Below, one piece after another: positions 1 to 9,758 of a stretch of DNA of 64,000 nt. The DNA lies in the NCBI GenBank assembly GCA_009859145.1, contig VRVR01000016.1:255780-319779 (forward strand), written 5' to 3'. Each line of letters begins with the position of its first letter. Positions within the stretch are counted from its first letter, which is position 1. This DNA is from Andalucia godoyi. Taxonomy: Eukaryota; Discoba; Jakobea; Jakobida; Andaluciidae. Made by a program: the position numbers and the translations under genes. The notes under the pieces were generated by a model. That model searched no databases and was not told the DNA's origin. It saw only the letters and a program-made list of their open reading frames with translations.

Positions 1-275
1 ACAGGGGGGATTGTGCGATTTGCGCGTGTTCAGAGGACTTTTCCTTTTGGCTGAAAAAATGGCGAGTTTGTTGGTGGTGGTGGGCGTGAGATCATTTTTG
101 CCGTAGGAAGGATGTATCTTTCTGACGTTTTTCTTTCAAATACTGCTTATGCCAGCAAAATGCTCGTGCTGGGGAAAAAGAGTCCCCCCGGACTGGCGGG
201 AAAGCCTTTTTTGTTCGATGGGCGGCACCGGGTGTATGCATTCGAGGAAAACCTCGCGTCAAATCTGTCCGATAT

Positions 276-347
276 GCTCGCGTGGCGCAATGGAAGCGCG
301 TCTGCCTCCGACGCAGAAGGTTGCAGGTTCGATCCCTGCCGCGGGCG
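276..347 (+). tRNA. tRNA-Arg (anticodon CCG)
   Basis: A 72-nt cloverleaf can be folded by eye. The 7-bp acceptor stem pairs GCTCGCG with CGCGGGC, including one G-T pair. The D stem is GCGC/GCGC and the anticodon stem is TCTGC/GCAGA around the loop CTCCGAC, which puts CCG at 308-310. The T arm is GCAGG-TTCGATC-CCTGC. There is no intron. The T loop supplies a good internal B box, and a run of T follows at once as a Pol III stop. The gene stands alone, 3' of the minus-strand acetyltransferase gene. Confidence 0.93.
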
Positions 348-352
348 TGTAA

Positions 353-370
353 TTTTTTTCTTTTTTTTTT
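353..370 (+). terminator. Pol III terminator of tRNA-Arg
   Basis: Seven T residues (353-359), one C and then ten T residues (361-370) begin five bases after the mature tRNA end. This is the usual oligo-T RNA polymerase III stop. Confidence 0.75.
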
Positions 371-485
371 GGTTTACGTTTGTGTTTATGTTTTTCTCCC
401 CTTCCTCTCTGCGATTTCGCGAGCGCCAGCATCCGTCACGTGATTTGAGGATTTGAGATGGTGAACAGCAGTCGGCAGGGACTAG

Positions 486-487
<2 letters not shown>

Positions 488-518
<31 letters not shown>

Positions 519-530
519 GAAGAAGAAGAA
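488..530. repeat. (CAA)n then (GAA)n microsatellite
   Basis: About ten CAA units run directly into four AGA units. The tract lies just beyond the 3' end of the minus-strand acetyltransferase gene. Spurious short frames here read as poly-Thr/Arg or poly-Val and are not treated as genes. Confidence 0.9.
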
Positions 531-556
531 AGAGCAGTAGCTCCATGAAACCCAAT

Positions 557-2119
557 TTACAGTTTGAAAAAGACACGTCTCCAATACAACAGCCCTGCAA
601 CGCCCAACCAAAAACACGAAACAACTGCAGAGAACAAAAGTCCAGCGACGGGCTCATCGGCCCAAGAATAGATCAGCTGTTGGGCACCCCACCAGGCATT
701 CTTGTCGGGAGTGTTCGCAAATACCATGGACGCCAGGTTCGGTAGAGTTTCAGAACCAACATACAACGCAATGGAATTCATTCCCATCCATTTGAAAGGA
801 GCAAAAACCACACGACCGGCATGCAAGACATCCACAATGACAATCAAAATCCACAAAAAACCAACGGCTGTTCCAGCCATGGTTGCTACATACGAAATGC
901 TCCACAGATTCTTGTTCACAGGAATCGTATCCGTAAAATGCAACGAGAGGGCAGTTGCTGCCATCAGCAGCACAAATCCAACGTAGAGATTGAACTGTTT
1001 CTTGTGGTTGTTCTTTGTCCCAATCAGGATCCGGGCAGCGTGCACTCCAAGATAGCAAGACAGCACTGCTGTCAACGTGCCAAGGATTCCCTCCGGATCG
1101 AAGATGTCACAATCCGGCAAACATGTGGGCCACTGATACATGCGATCGCGCCCGAAAACCGCGATATCCACAGAACGAGCTGCATTGCATTCCGGTGTCA
1201 ACGAACCAGAGTGACACGAAGGACTGTGCAACGGCAACTTGAATAAAAGGATCAAATAGACAGACACAATACTGCCAACCACCGCCCATTGAAGCAGATA
1301 CGGCACAAAGAGGCCCCCAGAAAACTCGTCCGACGCAGAATCGGTTTGCGCATCTCCTTCTCTGCGATTAATCGAAAAACCCTCCTGCGCGATGGCAGGC
1401 GCATTCTTGTTGGATCCACCGATCTTTGGTACATACAATATAATGATCGTCGTTATGAAGTACGCAGCAGCAATGCGCTGGAGAACACCTGGAAGCCGCA
1501 TATGAACAACATCCCACAAGGGGAGCGTGTAAAGATCGCAGCTCCAGCCGGATAACGTACTTGGTTGGTTATAGTACACAAACCCGCAAACAGCGTTGAA
1601 AGGATTAATGACAAGAACTCCCAGAAGTGCCATCTTCAGCGCACGGACAACGGATCTCCCAAGAATAACATGACGCGAAACACGCTTAGCGGGGTCCGGG
1701 TGATTCAGCTGCGAGTTCGTTGAAATCAAAGTCGACATTCCCACTAGAAACACAAAAATCGGAAAACAGAAATCCGCGAGCGTAAGACCGTTCCAGTGAG
1801 AATGATGCATGAAGCCGTAAGTGCCATCGGACGCCATGTTCACGAAGATCATGATCCACAAATCAATTCCGCGAAGAATGTCAATCGATTCGTATCGAAT
1901 TCGAGAAGAAGAAACCGGACCTTGCCGCACACCATTTGCTGCCGCATTCGCTTCATTGGAAGCACCGTTTGAATCGACAAGCTTTGGGCTCACGAACGAG
2001 GAGCTTGGATACATGTTTTTTTGGTACGAAGCTGATTGCCGATTTGCCGCAGATGACGACGCATCTACAGGGTTAAGCAGAGGATGGGACTCTCCATCAG
2101 TGATCCGTAGCTGCGGCAT
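557..2119 (-). CDS. Heparan-alpha-glucosaminide N-acetyltransferase-like membrane protein
   Basis: 520 residues from an ATG at 2119. After about 75 residues of variable N-terminus comes RYESIDILRGIDLWIMIFVN, then HHSHWNGLTLADFCFPIFVF. These match the conserved opening of the HGSNAT family (also called DUF5009/DUF1624-like), where the His just before the xWNGL motif is the acetyl-accepting residue in the human enzyme. About ten further hydrophobic segments follow to the C-terminus. In animals HGSNAT acetylates terminal glucosamine of heparan sulfate inside lysosomes using cytosolic acetyl-CoA. In plants, protists and bacteria, family members of similar length exist with unproven substrates. 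The family call is firm; the heparan substrate is inference and may be wrong in a protist. Single exon. Confidence 0.85.
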   Translation of the reverse strand: MPQLRITDGESHPLLNPVDASSSAANRQSASYQKNMYPSSSFVSPKLVDSNGASNEANAAANGVRQGPVSSSRIRYESIDILRGIDLWIMIFVNMASDGTYGFMHHSHWNGLTLADFCFPIFVFLVGMSTLISTNSQLNHPDPAKRVSRHVILGRSVVRALKMALLGVLVINPFNAVCGFVYYNQPSTLSGWSCDLYTLPLWDVVHMRLPGVLQRIAAAYFITTIIILYVPKIGGSNKNAPAIAQEGFSINRREGDAQTDSASDEFSGGLFVPYLLQWAVVGSIVSVYLILLFKLPLHSPSCHSGSLTPECNAARSVDIAVFGRDRMYQWPTCLPDCDIFDPEGILGTLTAVLSCYLGVHAARILIGTKNNHKKQFNLYVGFVLLMAATALSLHFTDTIPVNKNLWSISYVATMAGTAVGFLWILIVIVDVLHAGRVVFAPFKWMGMNSIALYVGSETLPNLASMVFANTPDKNAWWGAQQLIYSWADEPVAGLLFSAVVSCFWLGVAGLLYWRRVFFKL

Positions 2120-2672
2120 TCCGACAGAACTGCGGAATCGAAAAACGCTCTGGAAAGGTCTTGCAAATTGCGGCCCGCGTGAGAAGAATTTCAGAGTTCG
2201 GAAACGTGGAAGCTGGACAACTCGCTGAAAAAAAAAAAAAGGAGCACCAAACGAAGTCCAAACTCCGAAAGTCTACAACAGCTTCACTCCCAACGCGCAG
2301 TCGCCTGTCCTGCCTGTCCACTGATTCGTGGTCCGGCGGTGGTCGTTAGATGCTCCACGCTAAGAAAGACACGGGCCCACGGCAGACCACTGTTTCTTAA
2401 ATATCTGATGCTGCTACCGCAGTGGGAACGCCGTACGATCTCACGAGTCACCACGACAGTCGTGGAATCGTCTTGTTTTACTTTTTACTTCTTTTTGCTT
2501 TGCAAATCAAAGAAAAGAAAAGAAGAGGAGGGAAAAAACCGCTTCAGCACTCGAGCACAGTGGAGACCGCACGTTGGTACCAAACTCGTTTATTGGAATA
2601 CTATCAAAAGCAAAATTTCGCTGTGATCTTTTAGCAGCCTGGGAAAGTTGCAAATTCGATGCGAGTCAGAAT
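2120..2672. other. Divergent intergenic region
   Basis: About 550 bases between the divergent start codons of the acetyltransferase and the next plus-strand gene. It contains an A12 run near 2228 and T-rich stretches near 2470-2510. I see no RNA gene or conserved motif. Confidence 0.5.
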
Positions 2673-4616
2673 ATGAGAATACACGACAACAAAGTGCATT
2701 CTGAGACGTCCGTAGAGGAAAAAGAAAGCAAAAACCATCAAGATGAACAGGATGACGAAGAAGATGACGAGATCGCCGTTGATGCTGTTCTGAAAGCAAA
2801 ACTTCTGAATCATCCACCAAATCTCGTTCGAGACCTCCTATCATATGTTCGTAAGGATGATTTCCTTGGCTTCGCAGTAGCTGCAAGAAAAATGGGCATC
2901 ATGCAAGACAACGATGCTCTGCGCTCCAGCACAAAAGGCACGGAAGCATACAGACACGCACAGGGTGAACGGGTGAGCTTGTGTCTGTCCTATGTGCTGA
3001 CGAACATGTTCATCATTATTCCTGGAAAGGCAATTCTACTGATATTCAACATCTGTATGATCGTCAGCTCCCTCCAACAGTGGAATGACAACGGTTTTGC
3101 TGTCATTCCTGAAGACACGAAGACGCGGCTGCAGGATGTGTTTCGAGAGACCTTCGGACCCGTTGTAGGAGAGTGGCTTGCGGTCTCCATGGAGAGTCTT
3201 CAGAATGTCGCAGATCACCTCAACTTTCTAAAGGCTTGGAACTGGGATTGCGGGGGAGTGCTCTCTCTGCTGGAATGGCTGCTCCTTGTCGCAATGCTGC
3301 TCTTACTTTTTCTTTTCATGTCTACAGACTGCTTCTTTTGGATCGCCCTGAAAAGCAGAAAGTTTCGAATCGGACGGCCAGCTCTTGTGAAATTCGTTGT
3401 ACTGCTTGTGAACACTCTAATCACCCAAATTGTATACATTGCACTTCAGGTGGCGATCCTGCTGATGCACCACGTTGCTGTGGATCTCATTTTCGGGGGA
3501 CAAGAAGACTGTTCGCTGCTGGACCGCATTTTGCTGATTGCATTTGCACGCTTCATCGGAATCATTACAGCGCTGTGGGCAACTCTGTTCTTCCTCGAAC
3601 TCTTCGCAGGAGCAAATTTGGAAGACATGATGTACACAATCGTTTTGTTCAAGGTCATGCGGATGACAAAAACCGAATTTGTCAAGTTGGTCAAAGGTGT
3701 CAAAGACTCTGCTGTGCGAGTGGCACTGCTCTCACTCGGTGCGTGGAACAAGACTCTGGATGAATCATTCCAAATCGCGAAAAAAGCACAGGAGTTTGAT
3801 GACGATCCTACCGACGACGACAATTGCCACGAGACGGTGATTGAACTCACAAGCAAGCTTCGAACAGTGATTTGGCTCTTTCTTCCAATGCTGGTCTTCA
3901 TGGCCAAGTTGGGAGAAGCAACCAACCAGCCTCCAATTTTGATCAGAACCTCGTCGATTCTCTTGCGAACTCCATATTGCGTCCGCAGAATTCTGCATAT
4001 CCTGAACCTCCTTCTCTTGGCCTTTACCTTCGTCATCGTTTTTTACCCCGCAAACAGTATAGTCATCATCTTGTTCGCAGTACTCGGCATCTGGTTCGTG
4101 TACGACTCTGCAGTGCAATCCTGGTGGATTCTCGACAAGCAGTCCTTTGAATCGCGCTTGTACAATTCGCAAGAGAAACAGAGACTAATAGCAAGTGCCC
4201 TAATCTGCAATGTTTCCGATGAGAACGTGGGACCAGGAATGACTGTCCAAGAAGAGCCGGGGAAACCTACCGCAGGAGGCGAGGAAGCACGAGGACAAGA
4301 ACAAGAGGAGTACCGTTGGGCTTTCGGAGAGAGCGCGGACTGCTACGGTGATGATTCTGCCGACAGGGAAGAGGAGGAGGATCGAAAGCACTTTGCAGGC
4401 CACAACGATCCAGAACAACAGGAGCCAACGCCGAGTGCTTCACGGACCGCGTACACAAACAGGAGAACCGTGTATGCGAGTGTGAATGCGTCCGCGTTCG
4501 TGCAAAGAAATCCTGTGTCGCCAAATGCTGCGGCCGCACTGCCGCATCAAAATCAAAATCAAAGTCTTCCTCGAAAAATAGCAGTTGCATCCAAATTTTC
4601 TGTAGGACCACAGTAA
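2673..4616 (+). CDS. Unrecognised multi-pass membrane protein
   Basis: The frame is open upstream, but the first in-frame ATG is at 2673, giving 647 residues. Residues about 20-35 are strongly acidic (HQDEQDDEEDDE). A short soluble part (NHPPNLVRDLLSYVRKDDFL) follows, then about seven hydrophobic helices. Clear ones include LLEWLLLVAMLLLLFLFMS, VVLLVNTLITQIVYIALQVA, FVIVFYPANSIVIILFAVLG and TVIWLFLPMLVFMAKLG. The last ~140 residues are hydrophilic, rich in Glu, Gln and Asn, with no obvious domain. I do not recognise the family. The topology would fit a channel, transporter or scaffold, and no catalytic motif is visible. It converges with the CEP76 gene. Confidence 0.8.
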   Translation: MRIHDNKVHSETSVEEKESKNHQDEQDDEEDDEIAVDAVLKAKLLNHPPNLVRDLLSYVRKDDFLGFAVAARKMGIMQDNDALRSSTKGTEAYRHAQGERVSLCLSYVLTNMFIIIPGKAILLIFNICMIVSSLQQWNDNGFAVIPEDTKTRLQDVFRETFGPVVGEWLAVSMESLQNVADHLNFLKAWNWDCGGVLSLLEWLLLVAMLLLLFLFMSTDCFFWIALKSRKFRIGRPALVKFVVLLVNTLITQIVYIALQVAILLMHHVAVDLIFGGQEDCSLLDRILLIAFARFIGIITALWATLFFLELFAGANLEDMMYTIVLFKVMRMTKTEFVKLVKGVKDSAVRVALLSLGAWNKTLDESFQIAKKAQEFDDDPTDDDNCHETVIELTSKLRTVIWLFLPMLVFMAKLGEATNQPPILIRTSSILLRTPYCVRRILHILNLLLLAFTFVIVFYPANSIVIILFAVLGIWFVYDSAVQSWWILDKQSFESRLYNSQEKQRLIASALICNVSDENVGPGMTVQEEPGKPTAGGEEARGQEQEEYRWAFGESADCYGDDSADREEEEDRKHFAGHNDPEQQEPTPSASRTAYTNRRTVYASVNASAFVQRNPVSPNAAAALPHQNQNQSLPRKIAVASKFSVGPQ

Positions 4617-4773
4617 GAACGCGAAGGGATGGCAGGGAAGAGGCGGGCTTGAAGCGAAAGCCATGTAACCGCCACTAAATTTTAGTTTCAAGAACAAAAA
4701 CAACAACAACAACAAAACAAAAAACAAAAAACAAAAAAAAACAAAAAAAAAACTGTGTTACTACGTATTTCAA

Positions 4774-6684
4774 TCAAGGCTTATACATCACAGCAACCAT
4801 CAGCCATGTCGCAACCACGTTTTCTGGATACACAAAAACTCTTGTCCTTACGCCAAATCGGACATCCGTTCCACGAGACCGTATCACGTCATTCCCCACC
4901 TGAGACTGCACAAGAATATGAAACATCTTGGACGGGATAATGTGTGAAAACTGCATTGGAAATCCTTTGAAAGAATATCCGTCAGGGACAGTATGCTGCA
5001 CTGCGGCGGAAAAGTCCGAAGAGCTTGTTGGAATGCCGGTGAGCTTCTCTAGTTCATAGGAAGACAGCGCCGACGAGAGCATGTAGGCAAGTTGTGAGTC
5101 GAACAATAAATCACTTGTGGATGGCAGCGGAATTCCTTCGTTCTCTCGGAACTGCACAATCAAACGGCGCATCTCGGCTTCTATCATCTCCTCCGAAGGG
5201 ACAACGTTGATGGTTGGGGGCATTAGGGGACACACCAAAGAGCGGTGCGGTTGGATTGGCAAGAGACCTGCGGGCGGTGCGAATTTCATCCATCGCTCAC
5301 CTGCTGATTCGAATGAGAAAACAGCATGACGAACAGAGTTGTCCTGGCTGAGATTGGCAAAAAGCTGCGTGTCGTTGAAAACAGAGTCAATCGTCAAGTA
5401 GACAGAGAAGGGCCGAGTGTCACCAGAAGAAAGAGTGATTTTTGCGCCCGAAGACGGCTCCCAGAAACTGATTTCGGAGATGCTTCTTGTGAGGACCCAC
5501 AAATGGCCACCCTTATGAGTTGAGGTGGTGCCTGAACAAACCCACGCATCCAATCCGAACCCCAATAACAACGAGCACAAAAGCAGTGCATGGTTTGCAG
5601 TGTCCCCACGAGAGCGACTGAGAAATGCATGCTGGCTGAACCAGATTTCCGCTTGTCCGGCACCTAACTGAGTCTCCTTCTGCATCGGAATGAGACTGAC
5701 GAACCTGGATGACTGTCGAGGTGTCTCTAAAAGCCGATCCGTGATCAACGGGCGCACGTACGCGCAAACAGGACGAGAATGGCCAGATTCAGAGGGAGCA
5801 AAGAGCCGCACAAGCCGGTTCTTGTGCGGGTATGCTTTCCACCAATGCTTTGCATAAACAAGCAGGTCTCGCTCCGCAGCAGACTCCACTGACAACTCTT
5901 GTTCAAGCCGATTCTGCAATTCTTCCTCTGACATCACGTGATTTTCCCTCAACTTCGGCAGTATTTCCAATCGAAGATGCAGTATTCCAGATGGAAGCTG
6001 CATGTCTGGGTCCGAAGAGGCAAGCTCCACTGCAATGGAAGATGCTCCTGATTTCAAAACGCGACGCCAGTCCAGTAGGTGACTGCCGACAAACTCCTGC
6101 GTTCGTCCTGCAAGAGTAAGATCGTCTGAGTGTTTGGTGACAACAACATGCAGCAAATCTTTGACATTAACTGGATGCTCAGAGACTCCGCAGAGCTGGA
6201 CCAGAAACTGCTCGTCAAACGAAGGATCCACAGCAACACCCACGGGGTTCGACTGGAATCGCTGGGATCCAAAACGGAAGTGAACTGTAAATTTTTGTTT
6301 CCCACCAGCTTCCTGAACAAATTCATGTGTAAATGCACGCCCTCCAACCAGATGAATGTGAAGATAGTACTGGTCGTGCCGCAATCGCGCTTGAATGTTT
6401 GAAGGCGCAAAAGCATGCCGAGAATCTGCGCGGAAGAGTGGTTCGCTCAGGGTCGAAGATTGGGACGACGCCTGAACAGAAGACAGGAGCTGAGAAAGAA
6501 CGCCTTTTTCTTGCAAAAGAGAAAGGATCTTTTCTTTGGAGTGATCGCCCTCTTGCAGCAATTCAGAAGCCAGTATTGACCGGATTTGAGAATAAACTCC
6601 TTGTGTTCGAAGATGCTTGTCAATCGCGCTTCTTAACTCGGAAAGCTTGTCATTTGGAATTCGGGAACTCGACGATTGCTCCAT
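4774..6684 (-). CDS. CEP76: CEP76 (centrosomal protein of 76 kDa)
   Basis: 636 residues; the human protein is about 659. Residues ~12-70 (DKLSELRSAIDKHLRTQGVY, then IRSILASELLQ and KGVLSQLL) follow the LisH-like N-terminus of CEP76, which in human also starts with a helix built on Q-L-x-x-M-D-V-H-G-R-I-R-x-I-L. The block YYLHIHLVGGRAFTHEF (about 105-120) matches the start of the CEP76-specific C2 domain. A transglutaminase/peptidase-like region with WICxGTT-type spacing (GLDAWVCSGTT, HLWVLTRS) occupies about 340-470. CEP76 localises to centrioles, limits centriole reduplication and belongs to a C2 plus degenerate-protease family shared with ciliary transition-zone proteins. Presence here implies centrioles or basal bodies. 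Confidence 0.85.
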   Translation of the reverse strand: MEQSSSSRIPNDKLSELRSAIDKHLRTQGVYSQIRSILASELLQEGDHSKEKILSLLQEKGVLSQLLSSVQASSQSSTLSEPLFRADSRHAFAPSNIQARLRHDQYYLHIHLVGGRAFTHEFVQEAGGKQKFTVHFRFGSQRFQSNPVGVAVDPSFDEQFLVQLCGVSEHPVNVKDLLHVVVTKHSDDLTLAGRTQEFVGSHLLDWRRVLKSGASSIAVELASSDPDMQLPSGILHLRLEILPKLRENHVMSEEELQNRLEQELSVESAAERDLLVYAKHWWKAYPHKNRLVRLFAPSESGHSRPVCAYVRPLITDRLLETPRQSSRFVSLIPMQKETQLGAGQAEIWFSQHAFLSRSRGDTANHALLLCSLLLGFGLDAWVCSGTTSTHKGGHLWVLTRSISEISFWEPSSGAKITLSSGDTRPFSVYLTIDSVFNDTQLFANLSQDNSVRHAVFSFESAGERWMKFAPPAGLLPIQPHRSLVCPLMPPTINVVPSEEMIEAEMRRLIVQFRENEGIPLPSTSDLLFDSQLAYMLSSALSSYELEKLTGIPTSSSDFSAAVQHTVPDGYSFKGFPMQFSHIIPSKMFHILVQSQVGNDVIRSRGTDVRFGVRTRVFVYPENVVATWLMVAVMYKP

Positions 6685-7052
6685 ATTTTGAAGTATGTTA
6701 TGTATGTTCTGTTTTCCGTTGCATAAATTTTCGAAGTGAGAAAATCTGCCAGAAAATACCGAACTCTTTTTGGGAAAGCAGGAAGAAGAAAAGAGAACGC
6801 TTGAAACTTCCAGGATGCAGCTGTCCCCAAAGGTTGGCGGGATGACGCCCCCCAGACTGGTGTTTCGAAACTACAGTAGGGAGAGGGAGCTCCTGTGAGT
6901 GCGAGGGACGCCCAGATTGTGCATCCAGTTCGGTGCGTGGTGTGAGGCGAGAGGCCCGATGTGTCACTACAGCGCTTGTGTGATTTTCGTCAATAGTTGG
7001 TGTGGCAATTAATTGTCGCAGACCTTGTCTAGCAGCGGAATCAGTTTTTCAC
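6685..7052. promoter_or_regulatory. Divergent promoter region, CEP76 / CX9C protein
   Basis: About 370 bases separate two divergent start codons. A shared bidirectional promoter is inferred from layout only; no TATA box or other element is convincing. Confidence 0.35.
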
Positions 7053-7295
7053 ATGAGTGGCGAGTCCAACCCGTGTGAATCGCTGTACAATGCATTTGTG
7101 AAATGCGTTGAAGAAAAAGGATACAACGAATGCATCATGCCTGAACGGAAAGCGTTTTACAATTGTCTAGTTCAATTGAGAAAGTCCACCGAGCAGCGGT
7201 CCGTGCAAGCGCGGATCGCTTCTGTTCGAGGAAATGCGTTTCGAGCACCTGACTCTCAGCAGCCATCACAGTCGCAGACCTCGGGCACCCAGTAA
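7053..7295 (+). CDS. Twin-cysteine (CX9C-type) small protein
   Basis: 80 residues from the first ATG at 7053; the frame is open upstream but has no earlier ATG. Cysteines are spaced C-x9-C (CESLYNAFVKC) and C-x10-C (CIMPERKAFYNC), separated by a short turn (VEEKGYNE). This resembles the CHCH/CX9C helical hairpin of proteins oxidised by Mia40 in the mitochondrial intermembrane space, many of which assist respiratory-complex assembly. The closing ...RIASVRGNAF recalls the end of the COA5/PET191 group, but the second pair spacing is not standard and the match is weak. The tail is Ser/Gln-rich. Function is inferred from the cysteine pattern only. Confidence 0.65.
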   Translation: MSGESNPCESLYNAFVKCVEEKGYNECIMPERKAFYNCLVQLRKSTEQRSVQARIASVRGNAFRAPDSQQPSQSQTSGTQ

Positions 7296-7310
7296 TGCAG
7301 GTGTAACTGA

Positions 7311-7332
7311 TGTGTGTGTGTGTGTGTGTGTG
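7311..7332. repeat. (TG)n microsatellite
   Basis: Eleven TG units just 3' of the CX9C gene. Confidence 0.9.
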
Positions 7333-7556
7333 TTTGTGCGCGAGTGTGTGTGACCGATTTTCGATTTCGTGGCGAACATCCAGTAACACCCCGATACTCG
7401 GCATATGCAAATCATTAGATCTGTACATAAACTTTTACCATCAGAAAATCGTCTTTCTTTTTTGTTTCTAAATACAAAAGACACGCAACACAGACGCAAT
7501 AATTATTCTGCATTCTTTGGGAGAGAAATGTGAGCAGAAGTTGAGCAGTCCACACT

Positions 7557-8056
7557 TCACAGCGGAACATCGCTGTTGGATGCAGCCTCGTTGTTGCTTG
7601 TGTTGCTAGCCTTGGATTTGCTTGCGGAATCTTCTCTAAGTTTCTTCAGCACTTGTCGCGAGGCACGGAGGACACGATTCTTTGGCTCCTCGACTTCGGA
7701 GACTGGTGTCGAAGTTGATTTCGCCCAAAGCAATTGGGTGTATCGCCGCTCGCTCTTTTCCATGATGCGGATGTCGTGGCGCTCAATGCTCAGACGAACT
7801 AAGTCCCCTTTTGATGCACGAACATTCTCTGGAGTTAATCGTGAAAGAAACTGAAAGTGAGATCCTCGCGCAGCGGCACTTGAGGAAATGCGAGATGCGG
7901 TTGCTGAGACATCAGAATATTTATAGTTGTTGTTATTGTTGTTTGTTTGTTTTTTAAACCAGAATGAAAACGTTAGCAAATGTGTGTGTGCACGCAGCCT
8001 GCATGAGACAGAGTGAGTTTCTAGAGCAAGCACATACCAAGTCTTGAGAAAATCAT
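7557..8056 (-). CDS. Spliced small protein with mitochondrial-type leader
   Basis: Two exons on the minus strand: exon 1 at 8056-8038 (19 nt, ATG ATT TTC TCA AGA CTT G) and exon 2 at 7903-7557. Together they make 366 nt, an exact 121-codon frame plus stop. The donor is GTATGT and the acceptor ...GATGTCTCAG. The joined start reads MIFSRLATASRISSSAAARG, an Arg/Ser/Ala-rich leader without acidic residues, typical of mitochondrial presequences. The middle (GDLVRLSIERHDIRIMEKSE) is charged and probably helical, and the Ser/Asn-rich C-terminus looks disordered. A longer unspliced frame runs through the intron but has a low-complexity, Thr/Asn-rich stretch there, which argues for splicing. I do not recognise the family. 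Confidence 0.65.
7904..8037 (-). other. Intron (134 nt) of the mitochondrial-type protein gene
   Basis: Begins GTATGTGCTTGC and ends TGATGTCTCAG on the minus strand. Removing it joins a phase-1 exon end to the exon-2 frame with an Ala codon across the junction. Confidence 0.65.
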
Positions 8057-8680
8057 ATCCGATGTTATTAAAAAAAAGAAGATAATCCCGCGTAACGAAT
8101 AAAAATGTGAAAGCTTCAGTTCTATGTTGTTTTGCAAGGAGAAGGAAGACAACACGAAACATCATCCGGATTCACAAAAAAACGTGAGCTGTTCTCTCTC
8201 GCTGTCGGTCATTTTTTCAAACTGATTGATTGAGCAGCAGCCCAACAGCCCAACAACCCAACAGGCACCGAACTGGGATGCAACTGAATCTGCCGTAGCC
8301 CAATACTCGAAAGACGTACTTGGGAGAAACCAATGAAAAACGACAGCAAGAACCCCCCCATGGACCGAGATGTCAATTCACGGAGCTTCCGAAAAGTGGG
8401 TCATGCTTCGACTTTGAAGTCCGAAGTCCGAAGTCCAAACCAAAGCTCGCCCAATTCGCAATTACTGTCCAGTCCGCACTTAATAGACGGACATACACAA
8501 GTCGCTATCCCCATCGCTGTTCTCGAGCAGCATTGTGATTTTAGCTGGTCTGCACGATTTGAAGATCGTTTGAATACGAGGCGGGAAGTTTTTCACTCTG
8601 TTAACGCGCACACAAGACAAACAATCATTCGTGCATTCACTCAGACACTCAGACATTCATTCAGATATCCCAAGGTACAC

Positions 8681-9709
8681 ATGGCGGAAGATGCATCCAG
8701 TGGATTTCGATGGGTCCTGGCAACGTCATACATTGTTCTCTTCTTAATCCATGCTTTTCAATTCATTCGCCACATGCTATTGCTGAAAGGATCAGGCTAT
8801 GCACTGAAGTCTTTGTATGGTTTGCTTGCGGCTTCCAGTTTTTGTCGAATACTTCAGTTCACATTGTTTGCGCTTTCGACTTTTCAACAAGAAGCCACTG
8901 CCGGGTTTCTCATCACGTTTTCTGCATCCGTTTGCTACTTTACCGCCTACATGTTTTTGGTGTATTATTCTGGAGAAGGATATATTGTGGGAAGCTTCAA
9001 ATTTCACGAGCGTCAAAAGGTAGTGCGTCGTATTTTCCACATCTTGATGCTGCTTTTTTATGTCCTTTGTATTTCCTTCATGATTGTGGTGATTGAGTTG
9101 GATCTTTCGAGGGCAACACGTTTTAAAACCTCGGTGCTTGGTACTGCTCTCGGTTGTCTGGTGTGCATGATTGGATTTATGTTCCTGGCCATTGTGTTGC
9201 AAACGGGAAAGAGTGAATGTACCGCTGTGCATATTGTCAAGAACCGCCGAAAAATCTGGATTATTGCTGTCATTTGCTGCATTTCTTTCTTCTGCAGATC
9301 TTTATATCTCTTGTTTTGCGGTATATATCCCGAAGAGGTCCAGGATCCCCATCATCCTGAATATGAGTTTTTGTATTATCTAGTGTCTGAAATTATACCG
9401 TCGCTTGCAGTGCTTGTTATCGCTGGAAAGCTCTCGAACAACCAGATGCGGAAGATGACAAATCGTGCTGGTAATGCTGCAAATACCAGAAAGACTCTGT
9501 TCTCTGTGCCGGTGGATGATATCACGGTCAACCAGCTTCCTCCGTCGAGCAATCGGGCATCAATTCTATCTGGCGCAGAAACTGTCGATCAGGATTCTGA
9601 GAACAAGAGCATTGAAGGAGAAAAAGAAATGTTGATCGCTCCTTCGCGATCAAGCAACTATGGAGCATTTTCCAAGCTGACAATAGACATCCCAGAGAGC
9701 GATCCGTGA
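8681..9709 (+). CDS. THH1/TOM1/TOM3-domain seven-helix membrane protein
   Basis: The frame is open from 8333, but residues before MAEDASSGF look non-coding in character, so I prefer the ATG at 8681 (342 residues). Seven hydrophobic helices are visible. The C-terminal half carries the family hallmark: a helix with FFCRSLYLLF, then DPHHPEYEFLYYLVSEIIPS and LAVLVIAGKLS. This corresponds to the plant TOM1/TOM3 pattern of an R in helix 6, D-H-P-x-x-x-F-I-Y-Y and E-I-x-P-S. In plants these proteins sit in the tonoplast and related membranes and are known as host factors of tobamoviruses; they are related to GPCR-like seven-helix proteins. The role outside plants is unknown. The last ~75 residues are a soluble tail. 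Confidence 0.7.
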   Translation: MAEDASSGFRWVLATSYIVLFLIHAFQFIRHMLLLKGSGYALKSLYGLLAASSFCRILQFTLFALSTFQQEATAGFLITFSASVCYFTAYMFLVYYSGEGYIVGSFKFHERQKVVRRIFHILMLLFYVLCISFMIVVIELDLSRATRFKTSVLGTALGCLVCMIGFMFLAIVLQTGKSECTAVHIVKNRRKIWIIAVICCISFFCRSLYLLFCGIYPEEVQDPHHPEYEFLYYLVSEIIPSLAVLVIAGKLSNNQMRKMTNRAGNAANTRKTLFSVPVDDITVNQLPPSSNRASILSGAETVDQDSENKSIEGEKEMLIAPSRSSNYGAFSKLTIDIPESDP

Positions 9710-9758
9710 AGAAGGCGGTAGGAACCCCCACTAAGTTTATTTTTCGTAATTGAATTGG

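Noticed and set aside
147-617. 156-codon minus-strand frame over the tRNA and CAA repeat
   Set aside because: Rich in Leu/Val from translating the microsatellite, and it overlaps the tRNA gene antisense; no conserved block.
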